A DNA stretch of 39,087 bases, taken from Bacteriovoracaceae bacterium (GTDB lineage: Bacteria > Bdellovibrionota > Bacteriovoracia > Bacteriovoracales > Bacteriovoracaceae). Every line of letters starts with the position of its first letter. Position 1 is the first letter of the stretch. The position numbers were made by a program, and so were the translations under genes. The stretch is taken from the NCBI GenBank assembly GCA_947461175.1, contig CANHIY010000013.1, forward strand, positions 1 through 39,087. Reading direction: 5' to 3'. The notes under the pieces were generated by a model. The model ran no database searches. It saw only the letters and a program-made list of their open reading frames with translations, and was not told where the DNA came from. This document shows, piece by piece, positions 23,541 to 31,672 of the stretch.

Positions 23541-24319
23541 AAACAATTATTCTCTTTCTTTTGTTTTTTTTAGCTTCTTGCGCCAATTACATAAACTCTC
23601 TTCATCGTCAGATTGATAGAGATGAACAAAGGCCACAACAGCGCAAAGGACCATCTACCCTGAACCGTTTCGGGCCTAGGGAAGAGGATCGTTTTCGTCC
23701 TGAGCGGGACAAAAGACCCATAAACAATCCTATGACATTCTCACTCGGCAGTGATCCTTCGGGACAGATTCGTCCGCCAGTTAAACGGGACTATAGACCA
23801 CAGCGACTTCAGGCAAATGATTTCGTAGATAATGATAACAACGGCTCTCTTTGGGCTAATCAAGGTTCTAGTGCCTCACTCTTCACCTACCAAAATGATA
23901 AAAGAAGAGGAGACATGGTTATCATTAATGTGTTGGAAAATTTAAGAAATCAAATTTCATCAGAACTTAAACGCACCTTTCCTGATAAGCCTAAAAAATC
24001 CACCAAAGAGGATAAAGAAGGTGGAGAAAATGCTGAGAAAAAAGCGGCTCAAAATTCACCTACTCCCGGGAATCCTCAGGATAATGAGATGGATATGAAG
24101 GTTTATGACAAGATTTCAGGAACGGTTATGGAAGAGGTAAGCAAAGACTACATCCTCCTTAAAGGAAAAAAGGAAGTTATCTTTAAAAAGGAAAAAAGGT
24201 TCATCGAAATTCAAGCTCTTGTGTCAAGAAAAGACATCATGGAAAATGATTATGTGAATTCGGACCGTTTACTAGAATCAAGGGTTTTTGTCGTAGGAAG
24301 GAATCAAAATGATGAATAA
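23537..24319 (+). CDS. flgH: flagellar L-ring lipoprotein FlgH
   Basis: 260 residues. A short signal peptide ends in the lipobox LASC (Cys at about 15), so it is a lipoprotein for the outer-membrane L ring. After a Pro/Arg-rich, probably disordered stretch (about 25-95) comes the FlgH core SLWANQGSSASLFTYQNDKRRGDMVIINVLE. A charged insert rich in Lys/Glu (about 150-180) follows, then IEIQALVSRKDIMENDYVNSDRLLESRVFVVG. The Arg-rich N-terminus and the insert are unusual for FlgH. It overlaps flgI by 11 bases. Confidence 0.9.
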   Translation: MKTIILFLLFFLASCANYINSLHRQIDRDEQRPQQRKGPSTLNRFGPREEDRFRPERDKRPINNPMTFSLGSDPSGQIRPPVKRDYRPQRLQANDFVDNDNNGSLWANQGSSASLFTYQNDKRRGDMVIINVLENLRNQISSELKRTFPDKPKKSTKEDKEGGENAEKKAAQNSPTPGNPQDNEMDMKVYDKISGTVMEEVSKDYILLKGKKEVIFKKEKRFIEIQALVSRKDIMENDYVNSDRLLESRVFVVGRNQNDE

Positions 24320-25307
24320 GTTTGTTGTATTCGTTTTTCTTATCTTCATGAACTCAGCTTTCGCAAATTCAAGCCGCTTAAAAGATTTAGTCACCATAAA
24401 GGGTGTCAGAGAAAATCAACTTATTGGTTATGGTCTTGTGATCGGTTTAAATGGAACTGGTGATGGCGGCGGAGAAATAACCAATACTTCTCTTAAAAAA
24501 ATGTTCCAAACTCTAGGCCTTAACCCGCAAAGAGAAGTGACTTCTAAAAATGTTGCCGCCGTTATTGTTACTGCAAAACTAGCTCCTTTTAGCCGTGTAG
24601 GGCAGAACCTTGACGTTACAGTTTCCTCCATTGGAGACGCCTCTTCTTTAGCAGGTGGTACACTGCTTGTGACTCCCCTAAAGGGTGGAGACGGACATAT
24701 CTATGCCGTCGCTAGTGGCTCCCTTTCCATTGGCGGATTAGAAAAGGGAAAAAAGTTTGCGACGACTGCGCGAATACCAAACGGTGGTTCTGTAGAAAAA
24801 GAAATTGATATGTCATTTAATGATAAAAGGGCCATAAGAATGGCGCTTAATCAGCCGGATTTTACAACCGCTGCCCGGATAGAGAGGGTGATCAATCAGG
24901 AGCTCGGTGGAAAGTATGCCACAGCAACCGATGCGACTACCATTGACCTCATTATTCCGACCTATTATGAAAGAAAGGTTGTTGAATTAATTGCGAATAT
25001 TGAAAACTTCAAAGTTATTGCAGACACTCAGGCAAAAATCGTCATCAATGAACGTACTGGCACTTTGGTTGCCGGAGGTGACATTATTTTAAAAAAATCT
25101 GCTATTAGTCACGGCGATCTCATGCTGGAAATTAAAGGATCAGAGGGCTCAGGAAATAAATATGTCCAGCTCATGGAGCAATCAACGACGATTAACGACT
25201 TGGTTAAGGCTTTAAATGCTCTGGGCACCAAACCTGAAGACCTCATTTCCATTTTCCAGGCCCTAAAGCAAAATGGTTCCTTACTTGCAGATATTGAACT
25301 GATTTAA
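24309..25307 (+). CDS. flgI: flagellar P-ring protein FlgI
   Basis: 332 residues with a signal peptide (VFVFLIFMNSAFA) and the strongly conserved FlgI sequence: RLKDLVTIKGVRENQLIGYGLVIGLNGTGDGG, SSIGDASSLAGGTLLVTPL, ERTGTLVAGGDI. It forms the periplasmic P ring around the rod. AAGGA lies 6-7 bases before the ATG. It ends the first flagellar transcription unit; a 144-bp gap follows. Confidence 0.97.
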   Translation: MMNKFVVFVFLIFMNSAFANSSRLKDLVTIKGVRENQLIGYGLVIGLNGTGDGGGEITNTSLKKMFQTLGLNPQREVTSKNVAAVIVTAKLAPFSRVGQNLDVTVSSIGDASSLAGGTLLVTPLKGGDGHIYAVASGSLSIGGLEKGKKFATTARIPNGGSVEKEIDMSFNDKRAIRMALNQPDFTTAARIERVINQELGGKYATATDATTIDLIIPTYYERKVVELIANIENFKVIADTQAKIVINERTGTLVAGGDIILKKSAISHGDLMLEIKGSEGSGNKYVQLMEQSTTINDLVKALNALGTKPEDLISIFQALKQNGSLLADIELI

Positions 25308-25398
25308 ACCCTGAAATTTCAAGTGTTATGGATAGTAAGACAGATACTGGAATATTTTTCCTATAGGTTTTTTTCCCTAACACTCCCCCCCTCAAAAA

Positions 25399-25407
25399 TG
25401 CTACACT
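25399..25407 (+). promoter_or_regulatory. possible extended -10 promoter element before flgJ
   Basis: TGCTACACT fits an extended -10 (TGn followed by TACACT). No good -35 is visible, and no sigma-28 consensus. If used, transcription would start near 25413 and give a leader of about 40 bases carrying the GGA hairpin at 25421. Confidence 0.25.
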
Positions 25408-25420
25408 AAAAAAAGCGGGC

Positions 25421-25437
25421 CTCATCAGGATGATGAG
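25421..25437 (+). promoter_or_regulatory. candidate CsrA-binding hairpin in the flgJ leader
   Basis: CTCATCA-GGA-TGATGAG is a perfect 7-bp inverted repeat presenting exactly GGA in the loop, the geometry preferred by CsrA (AnGGA in a hairpin loop). A second AGGATG overlaps the flgJ start at 25449-25454, so two spaced sites could bind one CsrA dimer. No Rho-independent T-run follows, so a terminator is unlikely. Confidence 0.5.
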
Positions 25438-25451
25438 AAGCTAAAACCAGG

Positions 25452-25811
25452 ATGGTATCGTTGAAGGTTAATTCACAAATACAACCACATTTTCAATCCA
25501 ATCCAAAGGCAACTAACCCCATCAAGCCATTTGAAGAAATTGCTGAGGGCATGGAGGCAAGCTTTACTTCTCATATGCTTTCAGAAATGAGAAAAACTAT
25601 ACCCAAGGAAGCTCCAGATTCATCTGCCATGGATTACTATAATTCCATGCTTGATTCAGAAAGATCACAACTTATGGCAAAATCAGACACGGGCCTTGGA
25701 GTAAAGAAAATCATCCTCGACCAAATCGTGCCTAACCATATGAAGCACTACCTACAAAAAGAGCACCCTCAAGTTCGTCAAAGAATGACGAAGGAGATGA
25801 CAAATGAGTAG
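25452..25811 (+). CDS. flgJ: flagellar rod-binding protein, FlgJ N-terminal type
   Basis: 119 residues, corresponding to the rod-capping half of FlgJ. FEEIAEGMEASFTSHMLSEMRKTIP and MDYYNSMLDSERSQLMAKSDTGLGVKKIIL are the rod-binding motif. The C-terminal muramidase domain found in enterobacterial FlgJ is absent, as in many other phyla. The ATG at 25452 lies in a GGATG with no separate ribosome site; TTG at 25461 with AGGATGG upstream is an alternative start (MKVNSQIQ). It overlaps flgM by 8 bases. Confidence 0.85.
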   Translation: MVSLKVNSQIQPHFQSNPKATNPIKPFEEIAEGMEASFTSHMLSEMRKTIPKEAPDSSAMDYYNSMLDSERSQLMAKSDTGLGVKKIILDQIVPNHMKHYLQKEHPQVRQRMTKEMTNE

Positions 25812-26130
25812 CATTGACACACGTCCGTCCTTTTTTCCAAGAACCCGAGACATTAAGTCTGAGGGCACAAAGCCTGGGAACAAAATTGACCAAATCCAAC
25901 GCAACAGCACGGAAAGAGCAGCTGAAATCACGGATAAAACAGCAGCCGATGCTAAGGTTAATATTCCTGAGGGAGTAAAAGAATTTTCACGGATTAAAAA
26001 GGCTGCCATGAACGCTGAAGAGCCTGACAATTCAGAAAAAATTGCCAAACTCAAAGCACAAATTGAGGCTGGCACTTACGAAGTTGACTACGACGCTCTC
26101 GCAGACAAGATACTTAGCTCCGAGTTTTAA
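25804..26130 (+). CDS. flgM: anti-sigma-28 factor FlgM
   Basis: 108 residues, normal FlgM length. The disordered polar N-terminus (Thr/Lys/Asp-rich) and the C-terminal sigma-binding helices SEKIAKLKAQIEAGTYEVDYDALADKILSSE fit FlgM. It binds and inhibits FliA until secreted through the completed hook. AAGGAGATGACAA precedes the ATG inside flgJ. Followed 11 bases later by flgN. fliA is not in the window. Confidence 0.9.
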   Translation: MSSIDTRPSFFPRTRDIKSEGTKPGNKIDQIQRNSTERAAEITDKTAADAKVNIPEGVKEFSRIKKAAMNAEEPDNSEKIAKLKAQIEAGTYEVDYDALADKILSSEF

Positions 26131-26141
26131 AGGAGATAGTC

Positions 26142-26645
26142 ATGAACCATCGTCTTGACGAAAAGAAGCTTTACTATCAACAAACCATAACGATCTGGGA
26201 AAACTTTTGTCAGTTTCATAAAGAGCTTTATGATTTAACCTGTGAAGAATATCTTACTCTGCTTGAAAGTGACATTGAATCCCTTGAAAAAATGTTGCCT
26301 GTAAAAGAAGAAATTATTCGTAAGATCAGCGAGCTTGAAAAAGACCGTGCTGACTTAATAAATAAACTCAACTCTTCAGCACTTTTTTCACCTGAAATAA
26401 AACGAGCCTGGGATATGCTCAACGCTTTTTCTGATCTTGAAAATGAGGGGTCTGTACCTATTTTAAAAAACCTTCATGCTCTCTTGATTGATATTATCCA
26501 AAAAATCCAGGAGCAAAATAAAAAAAATCAGGTTTTTTTAAACAAGGCAATGATCTCGATCCGTGAAGTTAAGGATGGCTTTACGGGTAAAAAACAATTC
26601 ACCACCTATGGGGCAAACGGACAAACACGTTCTCTCAATAGGTAG
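26142..26645 (+). CDS. flgN: flagellar export chaperone, FlgN-like
   Basis: 167 residues, all helical with coiled-coil heptads: YLTLLESDIESLEKMLPVKEEIIRKISELEKDR is the FlgN-type hairpin. FlgN is the cytosolic chaperone for FlgK and FlgL. Sequence conservation in the family is low, so the call rests on helix pattern, length and position between flgM and flgK. AAAGGAG lies 6-7 bases before the ATG. Confidence 0.8.
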   Translation: MNHRLDEKKLYYQQTITIWENFCQFHKELYDLTCEEYLTLLESDIESLEKMLPVKEEIIRKISELEKDRADLINKLNSSALFSPEIKRAWDMLNAFSDLENEGSVPILKNLHALLIDIIQKIQEQNKKNQVFLNKAMISIREVKDGFTGKKQFTTYGANGQTRSLNR

Positions 26646-26660
26646 TACAGGGGACTAGGA
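26645..26660 (+). promoter_or_regulatory. candidate CsrA site overlapping the flgK ribosome site
   Basis: GTACAGGGGACTAGGA starts with GUACAGGG, matching the first eight positions of the CsrA consensus RUACARGGAUGU, and a second AGGA directly abuts the TTG start. The same bases serve as Shine-Dalgarno, so binding would block initiation. No clear hairpin is seen, unlike at flgJ. Confidence 0.35.
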
Positions 26661-28127
26661 TTGTCTGCTGACTTACTGAATATTGGTAAATCTGGGTTAT
26701 TCACCGCCAAGCAGTCGATGTCGACGACCTCCCACAATATTGCCAACGCTAACACCGATGGATTTTCCCGCCAGGAAGTAAGAACAGAAAATGGTACGAC
26801 CATATCCCAGGGTGATTATGTGCTTGGTACAGGTGTGGAAATCCAAAGTCTCAAACGATCACATGATGAAATGGTTGAGAAAAAACTTAATAACTCTTTA
26901 ACCAATCATAAATTTAATGAAGAAAGAACCGTACAACTGTCTCACGTTGAAGAGCTTTTTAATGAAATTAACTCCGAGGGTTTAAATAAAATTTTAAATC
27001 GTTTTTTTAACTCATTCAGAGAACTCTCAACCCAACCTGAAAATGAAACCCTAAGAAATATTGTTCGTGAAAATGCTAAAATCGTTGTTAACGATTTTCA
27101 CCGTATAAAAGAAAATCTTGACTCCATCCGGGCAGATATAAACAAAAAAGTAGCTTACTCCATTGATGAAATTAATAGCCTGGCCTCTTCAGTGGGGCGC
27201 CTGAATAAAGAAATCGCCGTACAAGAGGTTTCTGGAAGTTCAGCTAACGATTTACGTGACCAACGGGACAATGCCGTCAGGGCCTTGGCAGAGTATTTTC
27301 CTCTCTCCACTTACTACGACGGGCAAGGTCAGTTCATTGTTAACATCGATGGCGTGGGCTCCCTTGTCTCAGGGGTCATGGTTCAGGAGCTAACCGCAGG
27401 ATCAAGTATTAAAAGTGGTCTTGCCACTTTTGAACGTGGTGACACCGAAGTCTATTTTGTCAGTCGTCCCGGTGTTCCGATGACCGAAAAAATCAGGAAT
27501 GGAACCCTGGGCGCGCAAATTAAAACCAGAGACCAGGATATTAAAAGTTTTGAATCCCAGCTTGATGAAATGGCCCACGGTTTGGTTTTGGCTACCAACG
27601 CCATTCACCGTCAGGGTTTTGCCAATCATCCTGTTCCTGTAGATCAGCAAGGTAACCCCATCCCCTATGCCTCAAATCAAAAAGTAACTGGAATCAATTT
27701 TTTTAAAGAACCCATAGATTTAAAAAGGGCTTCTGAATATATTGCTCTTTCAGATGAGATTGAGGCTGATTCAAACAACATCGCTACTGCTGTCCTCCCC
27801 AATACTCCTGGGGATAACCGAGTGGCCATTGCCATCTCAAAACTTCAACACGAAAAAGTCCTCTCTGGCGGAAACAGTACCTTTGAGGAGCACTACCTTA
27901 AGTCAGTGGGGGGTGTTGGATTAAAAACTGGTAAATCAAAAATTGACGAAGAACAGTCTCAAGGTATTCTTGCCCAGGCAAAATCTTTTAAAGAAAAACT
28001 CGCAGGGGTGTCTTTAGATGAAGAAGCGGCCAATATGGTTCGATACCAAAATGCTTATGAGGCTTCGGCCAAGGTGATTAAAGCCTCCGATGAGATGTTT
28101 AAGGCAGTTTTAGGACTGTTACCATAG
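26661..28127 (+). CDS. flgK: flagellar hook-associated protein 1, FlgK
   Basis: 488 residues, with TTG start (MSADLLNIGKSGLFTAKQ); AGGGGA sits about 7 bases upstream. The N-terminal motif MSTTSHNIANANTDGFSRQEV and the C-terminal coiled motif EEAANMVRYQNAYEASAKVIKASDEMF are diagnostic. It forms the first hook-filament junction layer and is exported with the help of FlgN, encoded just upstream. Seven bases separate it from flgL. Confidence 0.96.
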   Translation: MSADLLNIGKSGLFTAKQSMSTTSHNIANANTDGFSRQEVRTENGTTISQGDYVLGTGVEIQSLKRSHDEMVEKKLNNSLTNHKFNEERTVQLSHVEELFNEINSEGLNKILNRFFNSFRELSTQPENETLRNIVRENAKIVVNDFHRIKENLDSIRADINKKVAYSIDEINSLASSVGRLNKEIAVQEVSGSSANDLRDQRDNAVRALAEYFPLSTYYDGQGQFIVNIDGVGSLVSGVMVQELTAGSSIKSGLATFERGDTEVYFVSRPGVPMTEKIRNGTLGAQIKTRDQDIKSFESQLDEMAHGLVLATNAIHRQGFANHPVPVDQQGNPIPYASNQKVTGINFFKEPIDLKRASEYIALSDEIEADSNNIATAVLPNTPGDNRVAIAISKLQHEKVLSGGNSTFEEHYLKSVGGVGLKTGKSKIDEEQSQGILAQAKSFKEKLAGVSLDEEAANMVRYQNAYEASAKVIKASDEMFKAVLGLLP

Positions 28128-28134
28128 GTAAAAT

Positions 28135-29121
28135 ATGAGTAGAGTGACTGAAAATAGTTCCCAAACCACCATCAACTATGCCGTAGGCAAAGTGAAGGGG
28201 AAAGTTGAAGATCTTCAACTAAAAGGGTCAACTTTAAAACGTTTAATGAAACCATCTGATGACCCTATCGGAAATGTGGACCTTCTCTCTATCCGCTCCC
28301 AGAATATTGATTCAGCTCAATACATGAGAAATGCGGGCTTTGCCCAAACACAACTGTCCTACACAGAAAACGTTCTGGATGGCATTTCTGAAATTATTAA
28401 CAAAGCTAAAGAATTAGCGATTGGACAGGCATCCTCCATCTATGCACCAGAGGTCAGACAAGGAGTTGCCAAGGAGATTCATCAGCTACGACAACAACTC
28501 CTCAGTATGGCGAATAAGCGGGTAGGTAATCGGTATATTTTTGCCGGCCAAAAAGTTTTAACGAGGCCCTTTGACCAAAATGGAAAATTTCAAGGGGACA
28601 CTAACCGGATTAACGTTGAAATTAACAAGGACCTCTACCTTCCCATCAATATTCATGGCCAGGAACTCTTTTTTTCCTCTGCTAAAAAGCCAGTAGAGAA
28701 ATCAGACGTGGATCTCACCCCCCCTGATTTAGGAATATCACCTGAGATTGATATCATGAGAAAGCCTGCTTCAGTTGAGGAGGTCCCCATGAGTATGTTT
28801 GATGAACTAAGAGGTTTAGAAAATGCTCTTATCACCGACAACCCTCAAATCATCCAAAACCTTTTGGAGAGGCTAGACGACTCTTTAGACCGAATCGTTG
28901 CCGTCAGGACAAGGATCGGTGCCTTAATGAATACCATCACCAATTCTGAGACCAATATCGAAAAAGATAAAGTCGCCAATGAAACTCAAAAAAGTAAGAT
29001 TGAAGATGCAGACGTTGCCGAGCTGTTTGGCGAGCTCCATAAAGAACAAAACGTCCTCAAAGCAACCTACAAGGCCAGTTCAAATCTCATGAACACCAGC
29101 CTCATGGACTTCCTGAGATAG
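28135..29121 (+). CDS. flgL: flagellar hook-associated protein 3, FlgL
   Basis: 328 residues. The flagellin-like N-terminus is MSRVTENSSQTTINYAVGKVKGKVEDLQLKGSTLKRLMKPSDDP, then SYTENVLDGISEIINKAKELAIG and RYIFAGQKVLTRPF, and the C-terminal helix VAELFGELHKEQNVLKATYKASSNLMNTSLMDFL. It is the second junction layer, next to flagellin. It closes the flgJ-L operon; a 131-bp gap leads to csrA. Confidence 0.94.
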   Translation: MSRVTENSSQTTINYAVGKVKGKVEDLQLKGSTLKRLMKPSDDPIGNVDLLSIRSQNIDSAQYMRNAGFAQTQLSYTENVLDGISEIINKAKELAIGQASSIYAPEVRQGVAKEIHQLRQQLLSMANKRVGNRYIFAGQKVLTRPFDQNGKFQGDTNRINVEINKDLYLPINIHGQELFFSSAKKPVEKSDVDLTPPDLGISPEIDIMRKPASVEEVPMSMFDELRGLENALITDNPQIIQNLLERLDDSLDRIVAVRTRIGALMNTITNSETNIEKDKVANETQKSKIEDADVAELFGELHKEQNVLKATYKASSNLMNTSLMDFLR

Positions 29122-29138
29122 GTAAAAAAGACATAAAA

Positions 29139-29157
29139 AATTATTTTTTTAATAATT
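29139..29157 (+). terminator. weak AT-only inverted repeat after flgL
   Basis: AATTATT-TTTTT-AATAATT is a 7-bp inverted repeat just downstream of flgL. It contains no G or C pairs, so folding would be weak, and no clean T-run follows. It may be a weak terminator or simply AT-rich chance structure. Confidence 0.2.
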
Positions 29158-29232
29158 ATTCTTGCATTTCCGCCCCAAAGTGTAATAAATCTCAGCGCAG
29201 TACAACTTAATTGAGTTAGTCAAATTCTTGAC

Positions 29233-29247
29233 ACGAAGGACAAGGAT
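29233..29247 (+). promoter_or_regulatory. candidate CsrA autoregulatory sites in the csrA leader
   Basis: ACGAAGGACAAGGAT carries two GGA motifs. The second, ACAAGGAT, matches ACARGGAU of the CsrA consensus and ends 5 bases before the csrA ATG, overlapping its Shine-Dalgarno. Autorepression by CsrA at such sites is established in Escherichia coli; here it is inferred. Confidence 0.5.
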
Positions 29248-29252
29248 CAACC

Positions 29253-29483
29253 ATGCTGGTTCTGACACGGAAGCTAGGAGAGAGCATTGCTATAGATGAC
29301 AATATAAAAATTGTTGTTGTGCAAATTAAAGGCAAACAAGTACGCCTTGGCATCAAAGCTCCAAAAGAAACTAAAATTCACCGAGAGGAAGTCTATCAAG
29401 CGATTCAGGATCAAAACACTGAAGCGGTACAAGCAGACATGACGGATATTGCGCGCCTCGGAGAAGAACTGAAGAAGAAATAA
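29253..29483 (+). CDS. csrA: carbon storage regulator CsrA (RNA-binding translational regulator)
   Basis: 76 residues. The sequence is unmistakable: [40 protein letters not shown], then [10 protein letters not shown]. Conserved Leu4, Arg6 and Arg44-type RNA contacts (VRLGI) are present. It works as a dimer binding GGA hairpins in mRNA leaders, usually blocking initiation. The C-terminal tail is longer than in E. coli, as in FliW-regulated CsrA proteins, where an extension contacts FliW. It precedes fliW by 88 bp, so the antagonist is encoded with its target. Its own leader contains likely CsrA sites. Confidence 0.98.
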   Translation: MLVLTRKLGESIAIDDNIKIVVVQIKGKQVRLGIKAPKETKIHREEVYQAIQDQNTEAVQADMTDIARLGEELKKK

Positions 29484-29516
29484 TTTTCCTCCTTGATCAT
29501 TTATTCGTTTGACTGA

Positions 29517-29552
29517 TACCATCATAGTGCTATGGTAAGAATACCTTACCAT
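29517..29552 (+). promoter_or_regulatory. two mutually exclusive hairpins between csrA and fliW
   Basis: ATGGTAAG (29532-29539) can pair with CTTACCAT (29545-29552; perfect 8 bp, 5-base loop) or with TACCAT upstream (29517-29522; 6 bp, 9-base loop). The three arms read TACCAT / ATGGTAAG / CTTACCAT. Such competing stems are typical of attenuators or RNA-processing sites, but the T-run after the downstream stem is interrupted. The fliW Shine-Dalgarno (GGAGG) lies about 10 bases beyond. Confidence 0.4.
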
Positions 29553-29571
29553 TTCATTTTGGAGGAAATCC

Positions 29572-30132
29572 GTGAAAATCAAAACCACACGCTTTGGGGA
29601 TCTTGAAGTTAACCCGAAAGATATTGTCACCTTTTCAGAAGGACTCCTCGGTTTTGAGAACCTAAAAAAATACTTTTTGGTGGATCCAGGTGATAGCACT
29701 CTTATTCTTTGGCTACAGTCCACTGAAGATGAGAAAGTTGCATTTCCCATCATTGAACCAAAAATATTCAAACCGGATTATATTGCGAAGTTGTTACCCG
29801 CAGATCTTAACGGATTGGAACTAGATTCCCTGCAAACAGCAAAGCTTTACTCAATTCTTACAATCCCTGCAAATGTGACAGAAATGTCTGCCAACCTTAA
29901 AGCTCCGATTGTGATTAATTCATCTAAAAAAGTGGCCAAGCAAATCGTGCTTCAAGATTCTAAGTTATCTGTTAAGCATGAAATGTATAAACAGCTTAAG
30001 CTCTATATTGTTAACTTTTCTTCAGACGATGCGAAGAGAACCAATTATGAGCCAAGTATTGCTCTTGAGTCTGGGAACTTGAAAACAAACAACGTTACAC
30101 TTGAACCGAATTCAAGAACTTTAGAAGTTTAG
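29572..30132 (+). CDS. fliW: flagellar assembly factor FliW (CsrA antagonist)
   Basis: 186 residues; GTG start with GGAGG 6 bases upstream. FliW motifs: TRFGDLEVNPKDIVTFSEGLLGFENLKKYFLVD, then PIIEPKIFKPDY, and AKLYSILTIPAN with LKAPIVINSSKKVAKQIVLQD. In Bacillus FliW is sequestered by flagellin and, when free, inhibits CsrA. The extra C-terminal 35 residues are polar. Placement right after csrA supports the same circuit. The next gene is convergent, with an inverted repeat between. Confidence 0.96.
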   Translation: MKIKTTRFGDLEVNPKDIVTFSEGLLGFENLKKYFLVDPGDSTLILWLQSTEDEKVAFPIIEPKIFKPDYIAKLLPADLNGLELDSLQTAKLYSILTIPANVTEMSANLKAPIVINSSKKVAKQIVLQDSKLSVKHEMYKQLKLYIVNFSSDDAKRTNYEPSIALESGNLKTNNVTLEPNSRTLEV

Positions 30133-30138
30133 TCCGTT

Positions 30139-30182
30139 AGGCAGAAGATTTACAACCCACAGGGATTGCAAGTGTTCTGCCT
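30139..30182. terminator. inverted repeat between convergent fliW and TPR genes
   Basis: AGGCAGAA (30139-30146) and TTCTGCCT (30175-30182) form an 8-bp stem around a 28-base loop that itself contains CCC-ACA-GGG. The repeat lies exactly between the two convergent stops (30132 and 30182). It may terminate both, but there is no T-run, so this is uncertain. Confidence 0.35.
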
Positions 30183-30913
30183 TAGATTGTCACTGACGTT
30201 TCAGTAGCACTTCTCGATAACTGCAAATACATTACAGCGTCAGGATGATTAGGATCACGTGAGAGTACATTTTGCCACTCTGCCTGTGCCTCAATGATGT
30301 TACCATTACCATAGTAAAGAAGCCCCAATGCTATCCTGGCCGGCATGTAGGCAGGATGCTCATTCTTAAGGCGCTTTAATTCTTCGAAGGCTTTAGAGGT
30401 AAAACCTTTTTTTGCATAGGTTTTGGCAACTTTTATTCGAATTTCAAGATTATCCGGATCAAGAGTTGAAGCTTTATTATATTCAAAAAGTGCCTCGTCC
30501 GCTCTTCCATAAGAAAGGTACATCTCTGCAATTTCATAATGCTTTAAGGAGAATTTTTTATTGAGGTGAGGATCAGAAATGCCCTGATTTTGAGTCGTTT
30601 TAACCTGATTATTTGCTTTTTCAAAGATGATCTTAGCCTCTTCATATTTACCTATATCGTTGTAAATCACGGACAGAGAGATGGCGGCGTCTGTATGATG
30701 AGGATCAAGCTCTAGAACTCTTTGGAACGCTTTAATTGCCTTTCCCAATTCACCTCTTACGTGAAAAACATTTGCAAGATAAAAAAATGCTTCCGTAGCA
30801 TTAGGATTTTGCTCAATAATTTCATTTAAAAACAAACTTGCCGTTTTAAGGTCATTCTTCTGAAAAGCTTCTTTTGCTTTTTTAAGGAGGTCACTTAATT
30901 TAACATTTTCCAA
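30182..30913 (-). CDS. TPR-repeat protein
   Basis: 243 residues, cytoplasmic (no signal). Several TPR units are visible: AFQKNDLKTASLFLNEIIEQNPNATEAFFYLANVFHVRGELGKAIKAFQRVLELDPHHTDAAISLSVIYND, and later YGRADEALFEYNKASTLDPDN. These fold into a helical scaffold that binds other proteins. It is the last gene of a minus-strand run, 15 bases after the BamD-like gene, but nothing identifies its partner. Confidence 0.82.
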   Translation of the reverse strand: MENVKLSDLLKKAKEAFQKNDLKTASLFLNEIIEQNPNATEAFFYLANVFHVRGELGKAIKAFQRVLELDPHHTDAAISLSVIYNDIGKYEEAKIIFEKANNQVKTTQNQGISDPHLNKKFSLKHYEIAEMYLSYGRADEALFEYNKASTLDPDNLEIRIKVAKTYAKKGFTSKAFEELKRLKNEHPAYMPARIALGLLYYGNGNIIEAQAEWQNVLSRDPNHPDAVMYLQLSRSATETSVTI

Positions 30914-30928
30914 AGTTTTGCTCCATGA

Positions 30929-31672
30929 TTAGAGTTTGTTTTCACATTTATGTTTACGAGATCTTATTTCTTTCTGGGACTCTTTATCAACCAGTTGGTA
31001 AAACTTTTCCACATATTCAAGGCATGCTTGCCATTCTTTAAGTTCATGGGAAGCAAGGATTGTTCGCAACATAGCGTGATGACGAGTTTTTTCATTTTGG
31101 TGATTCTCTAAAATATCCAAATACCAGTACCTCGCCGCTGAATACTCTTTGGTTTTAAAATAAAAATCTGCAATATAAAGATCTTTCTGGCGAAGCATCT
31201 TTCTCGCCTCTGCTATGCTTTTTTGAGCGTCGGATTTGTAGCTACTATCGCCATACTTTTGAATAACTTCATCATAATATTTTATGGCCTCGATAGCTGG
31301 TTCCAGGTCACGGTCAATGGTGGAAGGAATTTGCTTAAAATAAGACTCAGCGATCCTGTAAACCACGTAGGATATTCTTTCATGCTTTGGATGGAAATCA
31401 CGAAACAGTAGGTAAGCGGCGGCTGACTCGATGTAATTTTCCTGGAGGAAGAGGACATCTGCTTGAAGTAATTCCGCCGGGGTCGAATAAAAAGAATAAG
31501 GATGCTGAGTTTTTATCTGGTTAAGTTTTTCAGTCGCCAGTATGTAGCGCTCGGCTTCAATTAATTCTTGGGCTTCTTTGTAGAGAATTTCTGCCTCTGT
31601 TTTACCATCCGGCTTATCTGAGGCACAAGATGAGAGAATTAATACCATCAAAAGAATAAAAATTTTTTTCAT
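30929..31672 (-). CDS. bamD: outer-membrane assembly lipoprotein BamD-like
   Basis: 247 residues. Lipobox: LILSSC (Cys at about 16) after a hydrophobic signal. The TPR-type body begins AEILYKEAQELIEAERYILATEKLNQIKTQHPYSFYSTPAELLQADVLF, the BamD signature, and continues YPKHERISYVVYRIAESYFKQIPSTIDRDLEPAIEAIKYYDEVIQKYGDSSY. BamD is a core part of the Bam complex inserting outer-membrane beta-barrels. The permease gene overlaps its start by 4 bases. Confidence 0.9.
   Translation of the reverse strand: MKKIFILLMVLILSSCASDKPDGKTEAEILYKEAQELIEAERYILATEKLNQIKTQHPYSFYSTPAELLQADVLFLQENYIESAAAYLLFRDFHPKHERISYVVYRIAESYFKQIPSTIDRDLEPAIEAIKYYDEVIQKYGDSSYKSDAQKSIAEARKMLRQKDLYIADFYFKTKEYSAARYWYLDILENHQNEKTRHHAMLRTILASHELKEWQACLEYVEKFYQLVDKESQKEIRSRKHKCENKL

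Noticed and set aside
25421-25437. Rho-independent terminator before flgJ
   Set aside because: The stem is not GC-rich and no T-run follows; a GGA-loop regulatory hairpin fits better.
29274-29771. 165-codon minus-strand ORF opposite csrA and fliW
   Set aside because: It is antisense to two certain genes and has no RBS or recognisable protein pattern.
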